Assembly (NCBI GenBank): GCA_947259395.1 | Contig: CAMYMN010000031.1 | Span: 1-48,455 of the forward strand | Origin: an uncultured Gammaproteobacteria bacterium | Lineage (GTDB): Bacteria > Pseudomonadota > Gammaproteobacteria > Arenicellales > JAANXG01 | Direction: 5' to 3' | Length of the DNA: 48,455 bases | Shown: positions 9,612 to 19,178 of the stretch, in pieces | Layout: every line of letters begins with the position of its first letter | Position numbering within the stretch: the first letter of the stretch is position 1 | Made by a program: the position numbers and the translations under genes | The notes under the pieces: generated by a model | Told to the model about the DNA's origin: nothing | Seen by the model: the letters and a program-made list of their open reading frames with translations, nothing else | Database searches by the model: none

Positions 9612-10634
9612 ATGAAAATCGTTAAATTTCTGAGCCTTGCGCTGGGTGTCATGTTGCTGGGTGTGAGCGTCGGAGACGCTCAGGAGGTCAATCTCTACTC
9701 CGCTCGCAAAGAGGCGCTTATCAAACCGCTGCTGGATGAATTCAGTAATAAAACCGGCATTCAGGTCAATCTAGTTACCGGCAAGGCGGATGCGCTACTG
9801 AAACGCCTGGAAACCGAGGGCGCAAACACACCCGCCGATGTTCTGATTACAGTAGACGCCGGACGTTTACACCGTGCGAAAGCTGCCGGGTTGTTAGCAC
9901 CTATCAACTCCGCGGTGCTGCAAGAATCAGTGCCTGCCAACTATAGAGATCCTGAGAACTACTGGTTCGGTTTGTCATTAAGGGCACGACCTATTATGTA
10001 CGCGCTCGAAAAACTCGATCCGAACACATTGACAAGCTACGAGGATTTAGCGGACCCCAGGTGGAAGGGCAAGATTTGCGTACGTTCTTCCAGCAACATT
10101 TACAACCAATCGCTGGTGGCATCTATGATTGCCGCTAACGGTGAGCAACAAACCGAACAGTGGGCACGGGCTTTAGTAGCGAACCTGGCTCGTCCACCAA
10201 AAGGTGGCGATCGTGACCAGATTCGGGCCGCCGCCGCCGGTCAATGTGTCATCGCAATCGCAAATACTTATTACTTGGCGCGCATGACGACTTCAAAAAA
10301 AGACCAGCGGGAACGTGAAGCGGCCGGGAAGATCGGCATCATATGGCCAAACCAAAATGGAAGGGGTGCGCATATAAATGTCAGCGGCGCTGGTGTGACT
10401 AAATTCGCTAAACACAAAGACAACGCAATAAAACTACTCGAGTTTTTGGTCAGCGATGAAGCGCAACGTTTTTACGCTGATAGCAATCATGAATACCCAG
10501 TCAAAGCAGACATGGAACCGAGTGACATTCTGAAACAATGGGGAAAGTTTAACGGCGACGCGGTGAATTTGTCGCTGCTCGGCAAATACAACAGTACCGC
10601 AGTCAAACTCATGGATCGAGCCGGCTGGAGATAG
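9612..10634 (+). CDS. fbpA: Ferric-iron ABC transporter substrate-binding protein
   Basis: This periplasmic Fe(III)-binding protein has 340 residues, with a signal peptide of about 23 residues ending GDAQE. Family marks are VNLYSARKEALIKPLL at the mature N-terminus, TVDAGRLHRAKAAGLL, and the paired iron-ligand tyrosines in IANTYYLARM. The ATG has a well-placed AAAGGGA upstream and a Fur-box-like promoter. The permease gene starts 8 bases after its stop. Family assignment (FbpA/FutA/IdiA) is firm; iron specificity follows from the family and the Fur context. Confidence 0.93.
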   Translation: MKIVKFLSLALGVMLLGVSVGDAQEVNLYSARKEALIKPLLDEFSNKTGIQVNLVTGKADALLKRLETEGANTPADVLITVDAGRLHRAKAAGLLAPINSAVLQESVPANYRDPENYWFGLSLRARPIMYALEKLDPNTLTSYEDLADPRWKGKICVRSSSNIYNQSLVASMIAANGEQQTEQWARALVANLARPPKGGDRDQIRAAAAGQCVIAIANTYYLARMTTSKKDQREREAAGKIGIIWPNQNGRGAHINVSGAGVTKFAKHKDNAIKLLEFLVSDEAQRFYADSNHEYPVKADMEPSDILKQWGKFNGDAVNLSLLGKYNSTAVKLMDRAGWR

Positions 10635-10642
10635 AAGTTCCG

Positions 10643-12358
10643 GTGTCATTTTCGGCACATCCAGATGCTATCTCGACTTTAAAATCGTCTCCATCCCCTT
10701 GGTGGCGCCGTCATGGCTGGAGTCTTGGCGTGGTGGCTGTTTCTGCGTTACTCGCATTACCGATTTTGGTGGTATTGAGCTTTGTGTTTCAGCCGGCGGG
10801 CGATGTGTGGCAGCATTTGTTGGAAACCGTATTAGCGGACTACGTCATCAACTCGCTGCTATTGATGGTGGGCGTTGGCGTCGGCACCTTGTTACTTGGC
10901 GTCGGGTCGGCGTGGTTGACGACTCAGTATCAATTTCCGGGTAGGGAAACTCTGATTTGGGCGTTGCTGCTGCCCTTGTCCATGCCGGCTTACATCACCG
11001 CTTACACTTACACCGGCATGCTCGATTATGCCGGTCCGCTGCAATATCAGTTACGGGAATGGTTCGACTGGTCTTATGGCGATTATTGGTTTCCCGATGT
11101 CCGGTCGCTGCCGGGCGCTATGGCCGTGCTCTCGTTCGTGCTTTATCCCTACGTGTATTTGTTGTCGCGCGCCGCGTTTCTCGAGCAATCCGTATCCGTG
11201 ACTGACGCCAGCCGCCTGTTGGGCTGCACTGCATGGCGCAGTTTCCGCCGTGTGGGGCTACCTATGGCGCGCCCGGCGATCATCGCGGGTTTGTCGCTGG
11301 CATTGATGGAGACCCTGGCAGATTATGGCACGGTGCAGTATTTCGGCGTCGATACCTTTACGACTGGCATCTTTCGCACTTGGTTTGGGCTTGGGGATAG
11401 CTCTGCTGCAGCGCAATTATCTTCTGTTCTTCTCAGCTTCATATTCCTACTCATTGTGCTCGAGCGCTGGTCCCGCAAGCGTGCCCGATATCATCATGTC
11501 GGTATACGTTCTCAACCGCTGAATGTGCAGTTTCTCAGCGGATGGCGGGCGGCAGCAGCGATCGCCGCGTGTGCGCTCCCCTTGGTGCTCGGGTTCATAC
11601 TGCCAACGGGACAATTGTTATTGTGGGCGTTCCGCACCGCCGACCAGATGGTCGATGCGGAGTTTTACCGGCTAATCCGCAACAGCATCACATTGGCCGC
11701 GGGCGCGGCAATCCTCGCGGTGTTCATCGCTTTGCTCATTGCCTACGGCAAACGCCTCTCGCCGAACAGGATTGTCAATTCCGCGGCGCGGGTAGCCGGC
11801 ATGGGCTATGCAATACCGGGCACGGTCATCGCGGTTGGCGTTATGCTGTCTCTGGCGTGGTTGGATAACAGCATAGATTTCTGGTTGCGAAGGCAATTCG
11901 GCATATCTACCGGGCTGTTGTTCAGCGGCACACTGTTCGCGCTGGTGTTTGCATATATGGTCCGTTTCCTCGCGGTGTCGTTACAGACGGTGGAGTCGGG
12001 ACTTGCCAAGATAAAAGAGTCAATGGATGATGTGGCACGGTCGCTGGGTTATCGCCCCAAAGAAGTCCTGCGCCGCGTACATATCCCCATAATGCGCGGA
12101 AGTCTGCTAACCGCCGGTCTGATCGTGTTTGTCGACATCCTCAAAGAACTGCCCGCCACCTTGATACTACGTCCATTTAATTTTAATACTTTGGCGGTGC
12201 GTGCCTTCGAGCTGGCCTCCGACGAGCGATTAGCCGATTCGGCAATTCCGGCGACCGCAATCGTACTTGTCGGACTCATACCGGTAATACTGCTTAGCCG
12301 TGCCATCGCACGTAGCCGCACAACAACCTACGTCGACAGAACCAACAGTAATGCTTAG
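10643..12358 (+). CDS. fbpB: Iron(III) ABC transporter permease (fused two-domain)
   Basis: This 571-residue inner-membrane permease has two MetI-like halves and about 12 hydrophobic segments. EAA-type coupling loops are visible in each half, around DASRLLGCTAWRSFRRVGLP and DDVARSLGYRPKEVLRRVHIP. A GTG start is used, 8 bases after fbpA. No ATPase gene follows, so the transporter must borrow an ATPase encoded elsewhere. The stop codon TAG (12356-12358) is the first three bases of the palindromic element copy B, so the insertion may have set the C-terminus. Confidence 0.93.
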   Translation: MSFSAHPDAISTLKSSPSPWWRRHGWSLGVVAVSALLALPILVVLSFVFQPAGDVWQHLLETVLADYVINSLLLMVGVGVGTLLLGVGSAWLTTQYQFPGRETLIWALLLPLSMPAYITAYTYTGMLDYAGPLQYQLREWFDWSYGDYWFPDVRSLPGAMAVLSFVLYPYVYLLSRAAFLEQSVSVTDASRLLGCTAWRSFRRVGLPMARPAIIAGLSLALMETLADYGTVQYFGVDTFTTGIFRTWFGLGDSSAAAQLSSVLLSFIFLLIVLERWSRKRARYHHVGIRSQPLNVQFLSGWRAAAAIAACALPLVLGFILPTGQLLLWAFRTADQMVDAEFYRLIRNSITLAAGAAILAVFIALLIAYGKRLSPNRIVNSAARVAGMGYAIPGTVIAVGVMLSLAWLDNSIDFWLRRQFGISTGLLFSGTLFALVFAYMVRFLAVSLQTVESGLAKIKESMDDVARSLGYRPKEVLRRVHIPIMRGSLLTAGLIVFVDILKELPATLILRPFNFNTLAVRAFELASDERLADSAIPATAIVLVGLIPVILLSRAIARSRTTTYVDRTNSNA

Positions 12359-12577
12359 CCCGTATATTGCACCAAGCATCCCGCCCCCATTCTTACCAGG
12401 CAACCTGAAAATTCGAACGTCGCCATTTCATGTAAGAGACACTGAGCTATTCTCTGACGCGTTACAGGAATGGCGGCAAGACTTGTCCTGCGCGTGGCCG
12501 CAGGGTCGGGTGGCCGGAAGCCGTGCTGGTACAATGCAAAATTGGGGATTCACGCCCCGCTGCAATATACGGGATAA
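12356..12577. repeat. Dispersed palindromic element, copy B
   Basis: The left end TAGCCCGTATATTGCACCA (12356-12374) faces an inverted right end, TTATCCCGTATATTGCA read from 12577 to 12561. Sixteen of 17 positions agree if the variable third and fourth bases are allowed for. Next to the left end is the family's GC block (CCCGCCCCCATTCTTACCAGG, 12380-12400); a weak counterpart (GGGGATTCACGCCCCGC) precedes the right end. The element fills the space between convergent fbpB and fur: it overlaps the fbpB stop and ends 8 bases before the fur stop. It may act as a two-way transcription barrier. Confidence 0.75.
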
Positions 12578-12585
12578 ACGACTCA

Positions 12586-13059
12586 TCACCGTTTGCTGGT
12601 GTTGAGAACACTGGACAGTTTTTTCTTGTTGATGGAGCACTTTCCATTGTTTCGCATTCCCTCGCAGACTCCGTACATATATAAGGAGTGATTATCGAGC
12701 ACAAAACCGGACTCTTCCGCTACTTTCCGCTGCCGTTCCTCAATGGCTTTGTCGTAAAATTCGAATACCTCGCCACATTCCATACACACCAAATGATCGT
12801 GATGACCTTCATCGTTGAGTTCAAATACGGAGCGACCGCCTTCAAAATTATGACGTATCACCAACCCGGCATTTTCGAATTGCGTCAGCACTCGGTATAC
12901 AGTCGCTAAACCGATTTCCTCTCCAGAATCCAGCAAACTCTTGTACACGTCCTCGGCCGTCATATGCCGAATGTTGGTACTTTCGAGCATACTTAAGATT
13001 TTGAGCCGTGGCAGCGTGGTTTTGAGACCGGCCTTTTTCAACTCGGCGTTGGAAGACAT
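12586..13059 (-). CDS. fur: Ferric uptake regulator
   Basis: This 157-residue, Fe(II)-dependent repressor has a winged-helix N-terminal domain (LKTTLPRLKILSML; LATVYRVLTQFENAGLV as the recognition region) and the metal-binding core HHDHLVCMECG (86-96). The first CxxC pair is Cys92/Cys95 and a second Cys pair lies at Cys132 and Cys141. I chose the ATG at 13059 because the family N-terminus (MSSNAELKKAGLKTT) begins there and CAGGAG precedes it. It likely controls the adjacent fbpAB promoter. Convergent with fbpB across element copy B. Confidence 0.97.
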   Translation of the reverse strand: MSSNAELKKAGLKTTLPRLKILSMLESTNIRHMTAEDVYKSLLDSGEEIGLATVYRVLTQFENAGLVIRHNFEGGRSVFELNDEGHHDHLVCMECGEVFEFYDKAIEERQRKVAEESGFVLDNHSLYMYGVCEGMRNNGKCSINKKKLSSVLNTSKR

Positions 13060-13159
13060 TGACGGGCTCCTGAGGAATGAATCGGTCGCTGAAACAATAA
13101 CGTTAGTGACAATTATTAGCAATAAACAAGGATTAACAGATTGAATAACAAACGGCTTC

Positions 13160-14026
13160 ATGTCTATGATTGACCACATCATACATACGAATCCGCATCG
13201 AGAAATGGCGAAATTCGCTGCCGGGACCATGTTCGTGCTTGCACTGACCTGGTCTCAGTTCTGCGTGGGAGAAACTTATGTGTTTTCTGCGTCTCCTCGC
13301 GAGACCGCCGCAGACGGTCGGAGAGACTACGGCCCGATTGCTGAATTATTGACCAAGGCGACCGGTAGTCGGTTTACTTACCGGCACTCGAATAATTGGC
13401 TGTCCTATATGCAGGATATGCGCAACGGTGCGTACGATTTGCTTTTTGATGGGCCGCACTTCGTTAGTTGGAGAGTCGCCAGCTTAGGTCATTCGCCGTT
13501 GGTAAGGTTACCGGGTAAGCTGGATTTCGTGATCGTCGCCCGGAACAATGATGAGGTAGTATTTGATCTTACCGATCTGGCGGGACGCAAAGTGTGCGCA
13601 CATGCCCCGCCCAATCTGGCGACCCTCACCATGCAAACCCAATTCACGAATCCGGTACGTCAGCCCCAGATCTTTGAGGTAAACGGATTCAAGAATATCT
13701 TTGCAGAGCTTCTCGAGGGTAACTGCCGTGGGGCGGTATTACCGTCCGCGTTATACACGACCTTCGACAACGGTGGGAATAAAGGTAAGACCAGGATCCT
13801 TTATCTCAGCGAGCCTCTACCACGACAAGCTATTACTGCTGGCCCGCGAATACCGGAAAACATTCAAAACGTTATACGTGCGACGCTGCTGTCCCCAGGA
13901 GGTGTCGCGGCAACCAAAAGGCTGCGCGAACGCTTCACCAACGGTGAACAGTTGGTGGCAGCGGACAAGGATGAGTACCAAGGATTCGCCGCTATGCTCA
14001 ACAACCTGTTTGGATTTAGCCGGTAA
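13160..14026 (+). CDS. PhnD-like periplasmic binding protein, orphan
   Basis: This 288-residue protein resembles substrate-binding proteins of the phosphate/phosphite/phosphonate group. It has a signal-type hydrophobic segment (FAAGTMFVLALTWSQF) and then YVFSASPRET, DYGPIAELLTKATG, and DLLFDGPHFVSWR, where family members have the DxxxxGPxxY ligand loop. No permease or ATPase gene is nearby. The second Met in frame, at 13205, places the signal peptide at the N-terminus and is an equally good start. Divergent from fur by 100 bases; possible Fur control is not demonstrated. The ligand is unknown. Confidence 0.75.
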   Translation: MSMIDHIIHTNPHREMAKFAAGTMFVLALTWSQFCVGETYVFSASPRETAADGRRDYGPIAELLTKATGSRFTYRHSNNWLSYMQDMRNGAYDLLFDGPHFVSWRVASLGHSPLVRLPGKLDFVIVARNNDEVVFDLTDLAGRKVCAHAPPNLATLTMQTQFTNPVRQPQIFEVNGFKNIFAELLEGNCRGAVLPSALYTTFDNGGNKGKTRILYLSEPLPRQAITAGPRIPENIQNVIRATLLSPGGVAATKRLRERFTNGEQLVAADKDEYQGFAAMLNNLFGFSR

Positions 14027-14110
14027 TCCCATGCCCGAATCCAAGTTAAATATTCGCAGAGCAAGGTCGCGTGTTGATAAACCGAGCAGTCTGTCGCTCA
14101 TTGACGCCGT

Positions 14111-15346
14111 TTAGCCGCGTAGCCTTTTTAACATTGGAGCGAGACTAAGTCCCTGCACCAGGATCGAAAACACGACGATGATGTAGGTCATCGCCAAAAA
14201 CACGTCCCGCGTCTCTCCCACCGGTAGCGACAGCGCCAAAGCCACGGAGATGCCGCCACGCAAACCACCCCATACCAGGATCTTGACTACATGGGGACTA
14301 TATTCCCTCTTCAATCGTAGCAACCCAACAGGAATACCGACACTGAAAAACCGGGACATCAGCACCAGAGGAATGGCGAGCAATCCCGCAGTTATGTAAC
14401 CGGCAGAGAAATCTAGAATCAGCATCTCGAGCCCGATGAGCACGAACAGGATTGCATTCAAGATCTCGTCTATCAATTCCCAGAATGTATCCAGGTGTTC
14501 ACGAGTCTTGTCAGACATAGCCATTATCCTGCCTTGGTTCCCAATCATCAGACCTGCCACCACAATGGCAATCGGACCCGACGTATGCAGTTTGAGCGCC
14601 AAGGTATATCCACCCATCACCAACGCCAGGGTGAGCAGAACCTCAACTTGATAATTGTCGACCGTGCGCAGCAGGTAAAAACCGATATAGCCCAACACCG
14701 CGCCGAACAGCACACCCCCGACCGCTTCTTGCACGAATAGTAGCGCCGCCTCCCCGGCGGAAACGTCCTCAGGACTGTATGCCAAACTCAGCAATACCAA
14801 AAATATGACGACACCAACACCGTCATTAAACAGCGATTCGCCGGTAATCTTGGTCTCCAAGCTTTTTGCGATACCGACCGTTTTTAATGTCGCCATAACG
14901 GCAATGGGATCCGTGGGGGATATCAGTGCACCAAACAGTAGGCAATAGATATAAGCAATATCAAACTCAAGAAGCTTCAATAAAATCCAAATCAAGGTGC
15001 CGACAATGAACGTCGACAAGAAAACGCCCATCGTTGCCAAACTCGTGATTATCCACTTGAATTTGGAAAGATCTTCGAAATTCACATGCAGTGCGCCGGC
15101 GAACAGCAAAAAACTCAGCATTCCGTGCATCAATACAATGTTGAAGTCAATCTGCGACAGCAACAATTCGGCCTGCGTCTCAAATTCTCCTATGCCCAAA
15201 AAATTCAAACCGATCAACACGAGCGAGAACACCAGTGCGATGAGCATGACGCCAATAGTGGTCGGCAACCCAATGAAACGATGATTGAGATAACTAAAAC
15301 CAGCGGCGAGGGTGATAATTATTGCGAGGAGATTCAGTAATTCCAT
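14111..15346 (-). CDS. CPA1-family cation:proton antiporter (NhaP type)
   Basis: This 411-residue inner-membrane exchanger has about 12 hydrophobic segments. The conserved core FGALISPTDPIAVMATLKTVG and the following TGESLFNDGVGVVIFL are the ion-binding signature of CPA1 antiporters. It lacks the long cytoplasmic C-terminal domain found in some NhaP proteins. It probably exchanges Na+ or K+ for H+. It is convergent with the PhnD-like gene and lies 12 bases after the ubiquinone hydroxylase gene on the same strand, so it may be the last gene of the pepP-ubi operon. Confidence 0.92.
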   Translation of the reverse strand: MELLNLLAIIITLAAGFSYLNHRFIGLPTTIGVMLIALVFSLVLIGLNFLGIGEFETQAELLLSQIDFNIVLMHGMLSFLLFAGALHVNFEDLSKFKWIITSLATMGVFLSTFIVGTLIWILLKLLEFDIAYIYCLLFGALISPTDPIAVMATLKTVGIAKSLETKITGESLFNDGVGVVIFLVLLSLAYSPEDVSAGEAALLFVQEAVGGVLFGAVLGYIGFYLLRTVDNYQVEVLLTLALVMGGYTLALKLHTSGPIAIVVAGLMIGNQGRIMAMSDKTREHLDTFWELIDEILNAILFVLIGLEMLILDFSAGYITAGLLAIPLVLMSRFFSVGIPVGLLRLKREYSPHVVKILVWGGLRGGISVALALSLPVGETRDVFLAMTYIIVVFSILVQGLSLAPMLKRLRG

Positions 15347-15358
15347 ATGAATTCTGAT

Positions 15359-16573
15359 TTAAGCATCTACAATCGGAATCGAGCACTTTGCAAGTTCTGG
15401 AAGATCACCGCCAACTCCCATTGCACGACGTATTATTAATTGTTTTACCGGGCCCGATGCATCCGTCAGGCGCAGCCCTAGGCCCCGCAATTGACGTATC
15501 GGAGTGACCTGCACCCGGAATAGCCTTTGTAAACCATGTACTGCAGTCATCATCAACATGTTTTCGCCCTTGCGCCAACGTTCATAGCGCCGTAACACAG
15601 ATCGGGTTCCAATGTCCTTACCCACGGCACCGGCCACCACCTCAGACAGTACGGCCGCGTCCGCAATACCAAGATTGGCGCCCTGGCCTGCGAGTGGATG
15701 CACCGTGTGAGCAGCGTCACCAATTAGTGCGCAACGGCTGGCGATGTAGTGTTCCACATATGAGCGCGACAATGGAAACCATTTGCGTGTACCGATCGCG
15801 CCGATTTTGCCTAACCTAAATTCAAACGATTCCCCCAATCTTTGCATAAATGCCTCATCCGTCAGCGCCATTAACTCATCAGCCAATGGCCGGTCACAGC
15901 TCCATACAATCGAGCAACTGCCGTCCGCCAATGGCAAAAAGGCCAGCGGGCCGGTCGGCAGAAAACGTTGCCAGGCGGTGCGTTCATGGGAGCGCTCCGT
16001 ATGCACTTGAGCAACTATGGCGCGTTGGTCGTAATCGGTTCCCCGCGCTCCGATACGCAGGTGCTTGCGCACCCAAGAGCCAGCACCATCGGCACCGACC
16101 ACCAGGGCCGCTGTGCACTCACCGCCCTTAAAGGTGATTTTTACTGCGCCGCGGTGCGGGGTAATTTTTTCTACCTTGGTAGCCCACAGCACGTCGGCGT
16201 TGGGATAGTTGCCGAGTTGTTGATGCAAAGCGTCAATCACCAGGCTGTTCTCGACGATATGCCCCAGCTGTGGTTCACCAACGTCTGCGGCATCGAAGGA
16301 AATGGCACCCTTGCTCTGCGCATCCCACACCACCATCTTACGAAACGGTGACACCCGCTGTGCGCTGATCGCCGTCCATACTCCCAGATTACGAAACACG
16401 CACTCCGCAGCGCGGCCTAGCGCGCTCACTCGTAGATCGTATTGGCTGTGATCAACAACGGGAGGGCTGCCGGTATCGACAACCGCGATTCTTAATTCGC
16501 GCTGAGCCAGCGCATTGGCCAATGTCGCGCCGACCATTCCAGCACCGATAATCACCACGTCGTGCGCGCTCAC
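15359..16573 (-). CDS. ubiI: UbiH/UbiF/UbiI-family ubiquinone hydroxylase
   Basis: This is an FAD-dependent aromatic hydroxylase of ubiquinone biosynthesis, 404 residues. Motifs visible are the dinucleotide fold VVIIGAGMVGATLANAL at the start, the GADGAGSWVR segment, and the second FAD motif GDAAHTVHPLAGQGANLG. By gene order (ygfB-pepP-ubiH-this gene) it corresponds to E. coli UbiI, the C5 hydroxylase. UbiF or UbiM activity, or a broader regioselectivity, cannot be excluded from sequence. It starts 3 bases after ubiH. Confidence 0.88.
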   Translation of the reverse strand: MSAHDVVIIGAGMVGATLANALAQRELRIAVVDTGSPPVVDHSQYDLRVSALGRAAECVFRNLGVWTAISAQRVSPFRKMVVWDAQSKGAISFDAADVGEPQLGHIVENSLVIDALHQQLGNYPNADVLWATKVEKITPHRGAVKITFKGGECTAALVVGADGAGSWVRKHLRIGARGTDYDQRAIVAQVHTERSHERTAWQRFLPTGPLAFLPLADGSCSIVWSCDRPLADELMALTDEAFMQRLGESFEFRLGKIGAIGTRKWFPLSRSYVEHYIASRCALIGDAAHTVHPLAGQGANLGIADAAVLSEVVAGAVGKDIGTRSVLRRYERWRKGENMLMMTAVHGLQRLFRVQVTPIRQLRGLGLRLTDASGPVKQLIIRRAMGVGGDLPELAKCSIPIVDA

Positions 16574-16576
16574 AGC

Positions 16577-17818
16577 CTACTCCAAAGGTACACCGCGGCC
16601 GAGTTGCGGGACCCGTCCCGCCAAACCCATGGTGCGTCGAAGCAGGGATCGCTTGAGAGACGGAAAGATATCCACCGCCACCATGCCGACACCCCGTAAC
16701 AAAGCAAGCGGCAGTGACTGGTTGCAAAATAGCCGTATCAGGCCATCGGTGAAGGTAATAACCGCGCGGGTATCGTCACGTCGCCAATCGGCGTAGGGGC
16801 CCAACACTGAGCGCGAACCTATGTCGTCGCCGTTTCGCACGGCATCATGCAGGATTTCAGCTAACACGGCCACATCACGCAGGCCCAGGTTGAAACCCTG
16901 TCCGGACACCGGGTGAATGGTGTGTGCGGCATTGCCGATCACCACCGCGCGGTGTGCGATCGGGTTCGCAACGCGTACCAAAGACAGCGGATACGCTGTT
17001 CTTTCGCCCAAATTCTGCAGATTGCCTGCACGGTACCCAAACCGAGCTTGGAGACTGGCGAGAAATTCGCTGTCCGCGAGACCCATGAGTCCCGGGGCCT
17101 GACTGGATGTCGTAGTCCATACGACCGCGTAACGGTTGCCACTGGTTGGCAGTAATGCCAACGGACCGGTAGCGGTGAAACGTTCATAGGCCTTATTGTG
17201 GTGATCGCGCTCTGGCGTCACCGTCGTCAGTATAGCGGTCTGCCCATAATCGCGACTGACCGTTTTGATACCCAGCCATTCGCGGGCGGGTGATCGACCG
17301 CCATCTGCCAACACAACCAATTGGCACTTCACCGTCGTTTCTCCACTTTCCGTCTGCACCGTCAGGCTTGCGCTGTCTTCATCACAACTGATCCCGTTGA
17401 CTTGGCCGGGACAAATTAATTCTGCTTCTACGTCATCCATACGCGCCATTAGCGCTTGGCCTAACACGCGAGCCGGCACTATATATCCGAGTGCGTCGAC
17501 GTCAGCATCGGTATGGCCAAGACGGGTAAACCCGGAGTGGCCTAAGTCAGAAATATGAATGCTCTTTATCGGCGTCGCGTCTCGCGCAGTCACCTTAGGC
17601 CAAACGCCGATTGCAGATAGGATTTGCACGGTGCCATGGGAGAGCGCAAGCATGCGTTCAGTGTAACTAGGTTGCGAATCGGACTTGAATGGCACCGCCT
17701 CAATCAAAGCCACGCGTAGTGGTGTCGACGCCAATGCGACGGTCAAACTCGCGCCGACCAAACCACCACCAACTATCGCGACATCATATCGCTCGTGACA
17801 TTCATTACCTATGTTCAA
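16577..17818 (-). CDS. ubiH: 2-octaprenyl-6-methoxyphenol hydroxylase
   Basis: UbiH adds the C1 hydroxyl in aerobic ubiquinone synthesis. The 413-residue protein has an N-terminal FAD fold (VAIVGGGLVGASLTVAL), the ADGGRSPAREWLG segment, and GNAAHTIHPVSGQGFNLGLRD. The Asn in GNAAH and the NLGLRD ending are typical of UbiH and distinguish it from its UbiI-like neighbour. The gene is sandwiched between pepP (21 bases) and the UbiI-like gene (3 bases). Confidence 0.95.
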   Translation of the reverse strand: MNIGNECHERYDVAIVGGGLVGASLTVALASTPLRVALIEAVPFKSDSQPSYTERMLALSHGTVQILSAIGVWPKVTARDATPIKSIHISDLGHSGFTRLGHTDADVDALGYIVPARVLGQALMARMDDVEAELICPGQVNGISCDEDSASLTVQTESGETTVKCQLVVLADGGRSPAREWLGIKTVSRDYGQTAILTTVTPERDHHNKAYERFTATGPLALLPTSGNRYAVVWTTTSSQAPGLMGLADSEFLASLQARFGYRAGNLQNLGERTAYPLSLVRVANPIAHRAVVIGNAAHTIHPVSGQGFNLGLRDVAVLAEILHDAVRNGDDIGSRSVLGPYADWRRDDTRAVITFTDGLIRLFCNQSLPLALLRGVGMVAVDIFPSLKRSLLRRTMGLAGRVPQLGRGVPLE

Positions 17819-17839
17819 TGAACCCTCCGCCGCGACTCA

Positions 17840-19141
17840 CTATTGCATTAGAGCCTCGATTTCGCCGATGGTCTTTGGCGCATCTTTCGTCAAGATGGTA
17901 TTACCGTTACGATTTATCAGCACATCGTCCTCGATACGAACGCCGATTTCGCGCCATCTCGCGTCGATGTCATCGTCACCCGGGATATACAAACCAGGTT
18001 CAACCGTAAACGTCATTCCAGGTTCCAACTCGCGCCATTCTCCCTCGACTTTATAGTCGCCTACGTCGTGGACATCCATGCCCAGCCAATGACCGGTCCG
18101 GTGCATGTAGAAACGGCGATACGATTTGTTTTCGATAAGTTCATCGACGCCACCTTGCAACAGACCCTCATCAATTAATCCCTGAACCAAAATGCGGACG
18201 GCGGCATCGTGGGGTTCATTCCAGTGGCAACCCGCCTGGGCCTTTTCGATCGCGGCGGTCTGCGCGGCTAAAACGATCTCGTAAATGGCTCTTTGCTCGG
18301 GAGAAAACTTTCCATTGATTGGAAACGTTCGCGTAATGTCGGCGGCGTAACAGTCGATCTCGGCTCCAGCATCAATCAGCACTAATTGACCGGCCACGAG
18401 TTCGTCGTTGTTATCAATATAATGTAATACACAAGCATTAGCTCCCCCGGCCACGATAGGCGGGTAAGCCGGATAGGCGCTGCCACCTTTTTTGAATGCA
18501 TATTCGAGCTCCGCATGGAGTTCATACTCCATCATTCCCGGCCGACACACTTGCATCGCGCGCCGATGAGCAGCGGCTGAGACGCGCGCGGCATGTTTCA
18601 TCACTTTTACTTCGTCGGTTTGCTTAATCAACCGTAATTCGTGGAGGATGTGAGTCAGGTCCACCAATTCATTCGGCGCATTGACACCCGCACGGGTTTT
18701 TGCTTTGACCTCGTTGACCCAGCCCAATAATTTCATGTCGAAATCGGGATAACTGCCCACATTGCAGAACACCTTGCTACGATTCTCCAGTAAGCCCGGC
18801 AGGATCTCTCCTATATCGGTAATCGGGAATGCATCATTGGCATCAAACAGCTCTACCGCTCCTTGCAAGCCCGCGCGCCGCCCGTCCCAGGTTTCGCGTT
18901 CCGGATCACGTTCGCGACAGAACAAAATAAATTCCCCCTGCTCTCGACCGGGGCACAAAACTGCCACCGCTTCTGGTTCGGGAAAATGTGTGAGATAGAA
19001 AAAATCACTGTCTGGACGGAATCGATAATGCACGTCCCGGTTACGGATTCTTTCCGGCGCAGTGGCGATAACGGCAATTCCATCGCCCATGAGTTGCATC
19101 ACATCCTGGCGTCTACGCTCGAATACCCGCCTGTCGATCAT
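17840..19141 (-). CDS. pepP: Xaa-Pro aminopeptidase P
   Basis: This cytoplasmic metallopeptidase removes N-terminal residues preceding proline. Counted from 19141 it has 433 residues, close to E. coli PepP. It has an AMP_N domain first (RNRDVHYRFRPDSDFFYLTHF) and then the pita-bread catalytic domain. Dinuclear metal ligands appear in LVLIDAGAEIDCYAADITRTFP, HRTGHWLGMDVHDVG, TVEPGLYIPG and GVRIEDDVLI. I chose the ATG at 19141, where family similarity begins (MIDRRVFERRR). An in-frame start at 19207 would overlap ygfB by 29 bases. Confidence 0.95.
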   Translation of the reverse strand: MIDRRVFERRRQDVMQLMGDGIAVIATAPERIRNRDVHYRFRPDSDFFYLTHFPEPEAVAVLCPGREQGEFILFCRERDPERETWDGRRAGLQGAVELFDANDAFPITDIGEILPGLLENRSKVFCNVGSYPDFDMKLLGWVNEVKAKTRAGVNAPNELVDLTHILHELRLIKQTDEVKVMKHAARVSAAAHRRAMQVCRPGMMEYELHAELEYAFKKGGSAYPAYPPIVAGGANACVLHYIDNNDELVAGQLVLIDAGAEIDCYAADITRTFPINGKFSPEQRAIYEIVLAAQTAAIEKAQAGCHWNEPHDAAVRILVQGLIDEGLLQGGVDELIENKSYRRFYMHRTGHWLGMDVHDVGDYKVEGEWRELEPGMTFTVEPGLYIPGDDDIDARWREIGVRIEDDVLINRNGNTILTKDAPKTIGEIEALMQ

Positions 19142-19178
19142 ATCAACACTGTCCCTGCTGTCCTTCTGGCCGCGCGTA

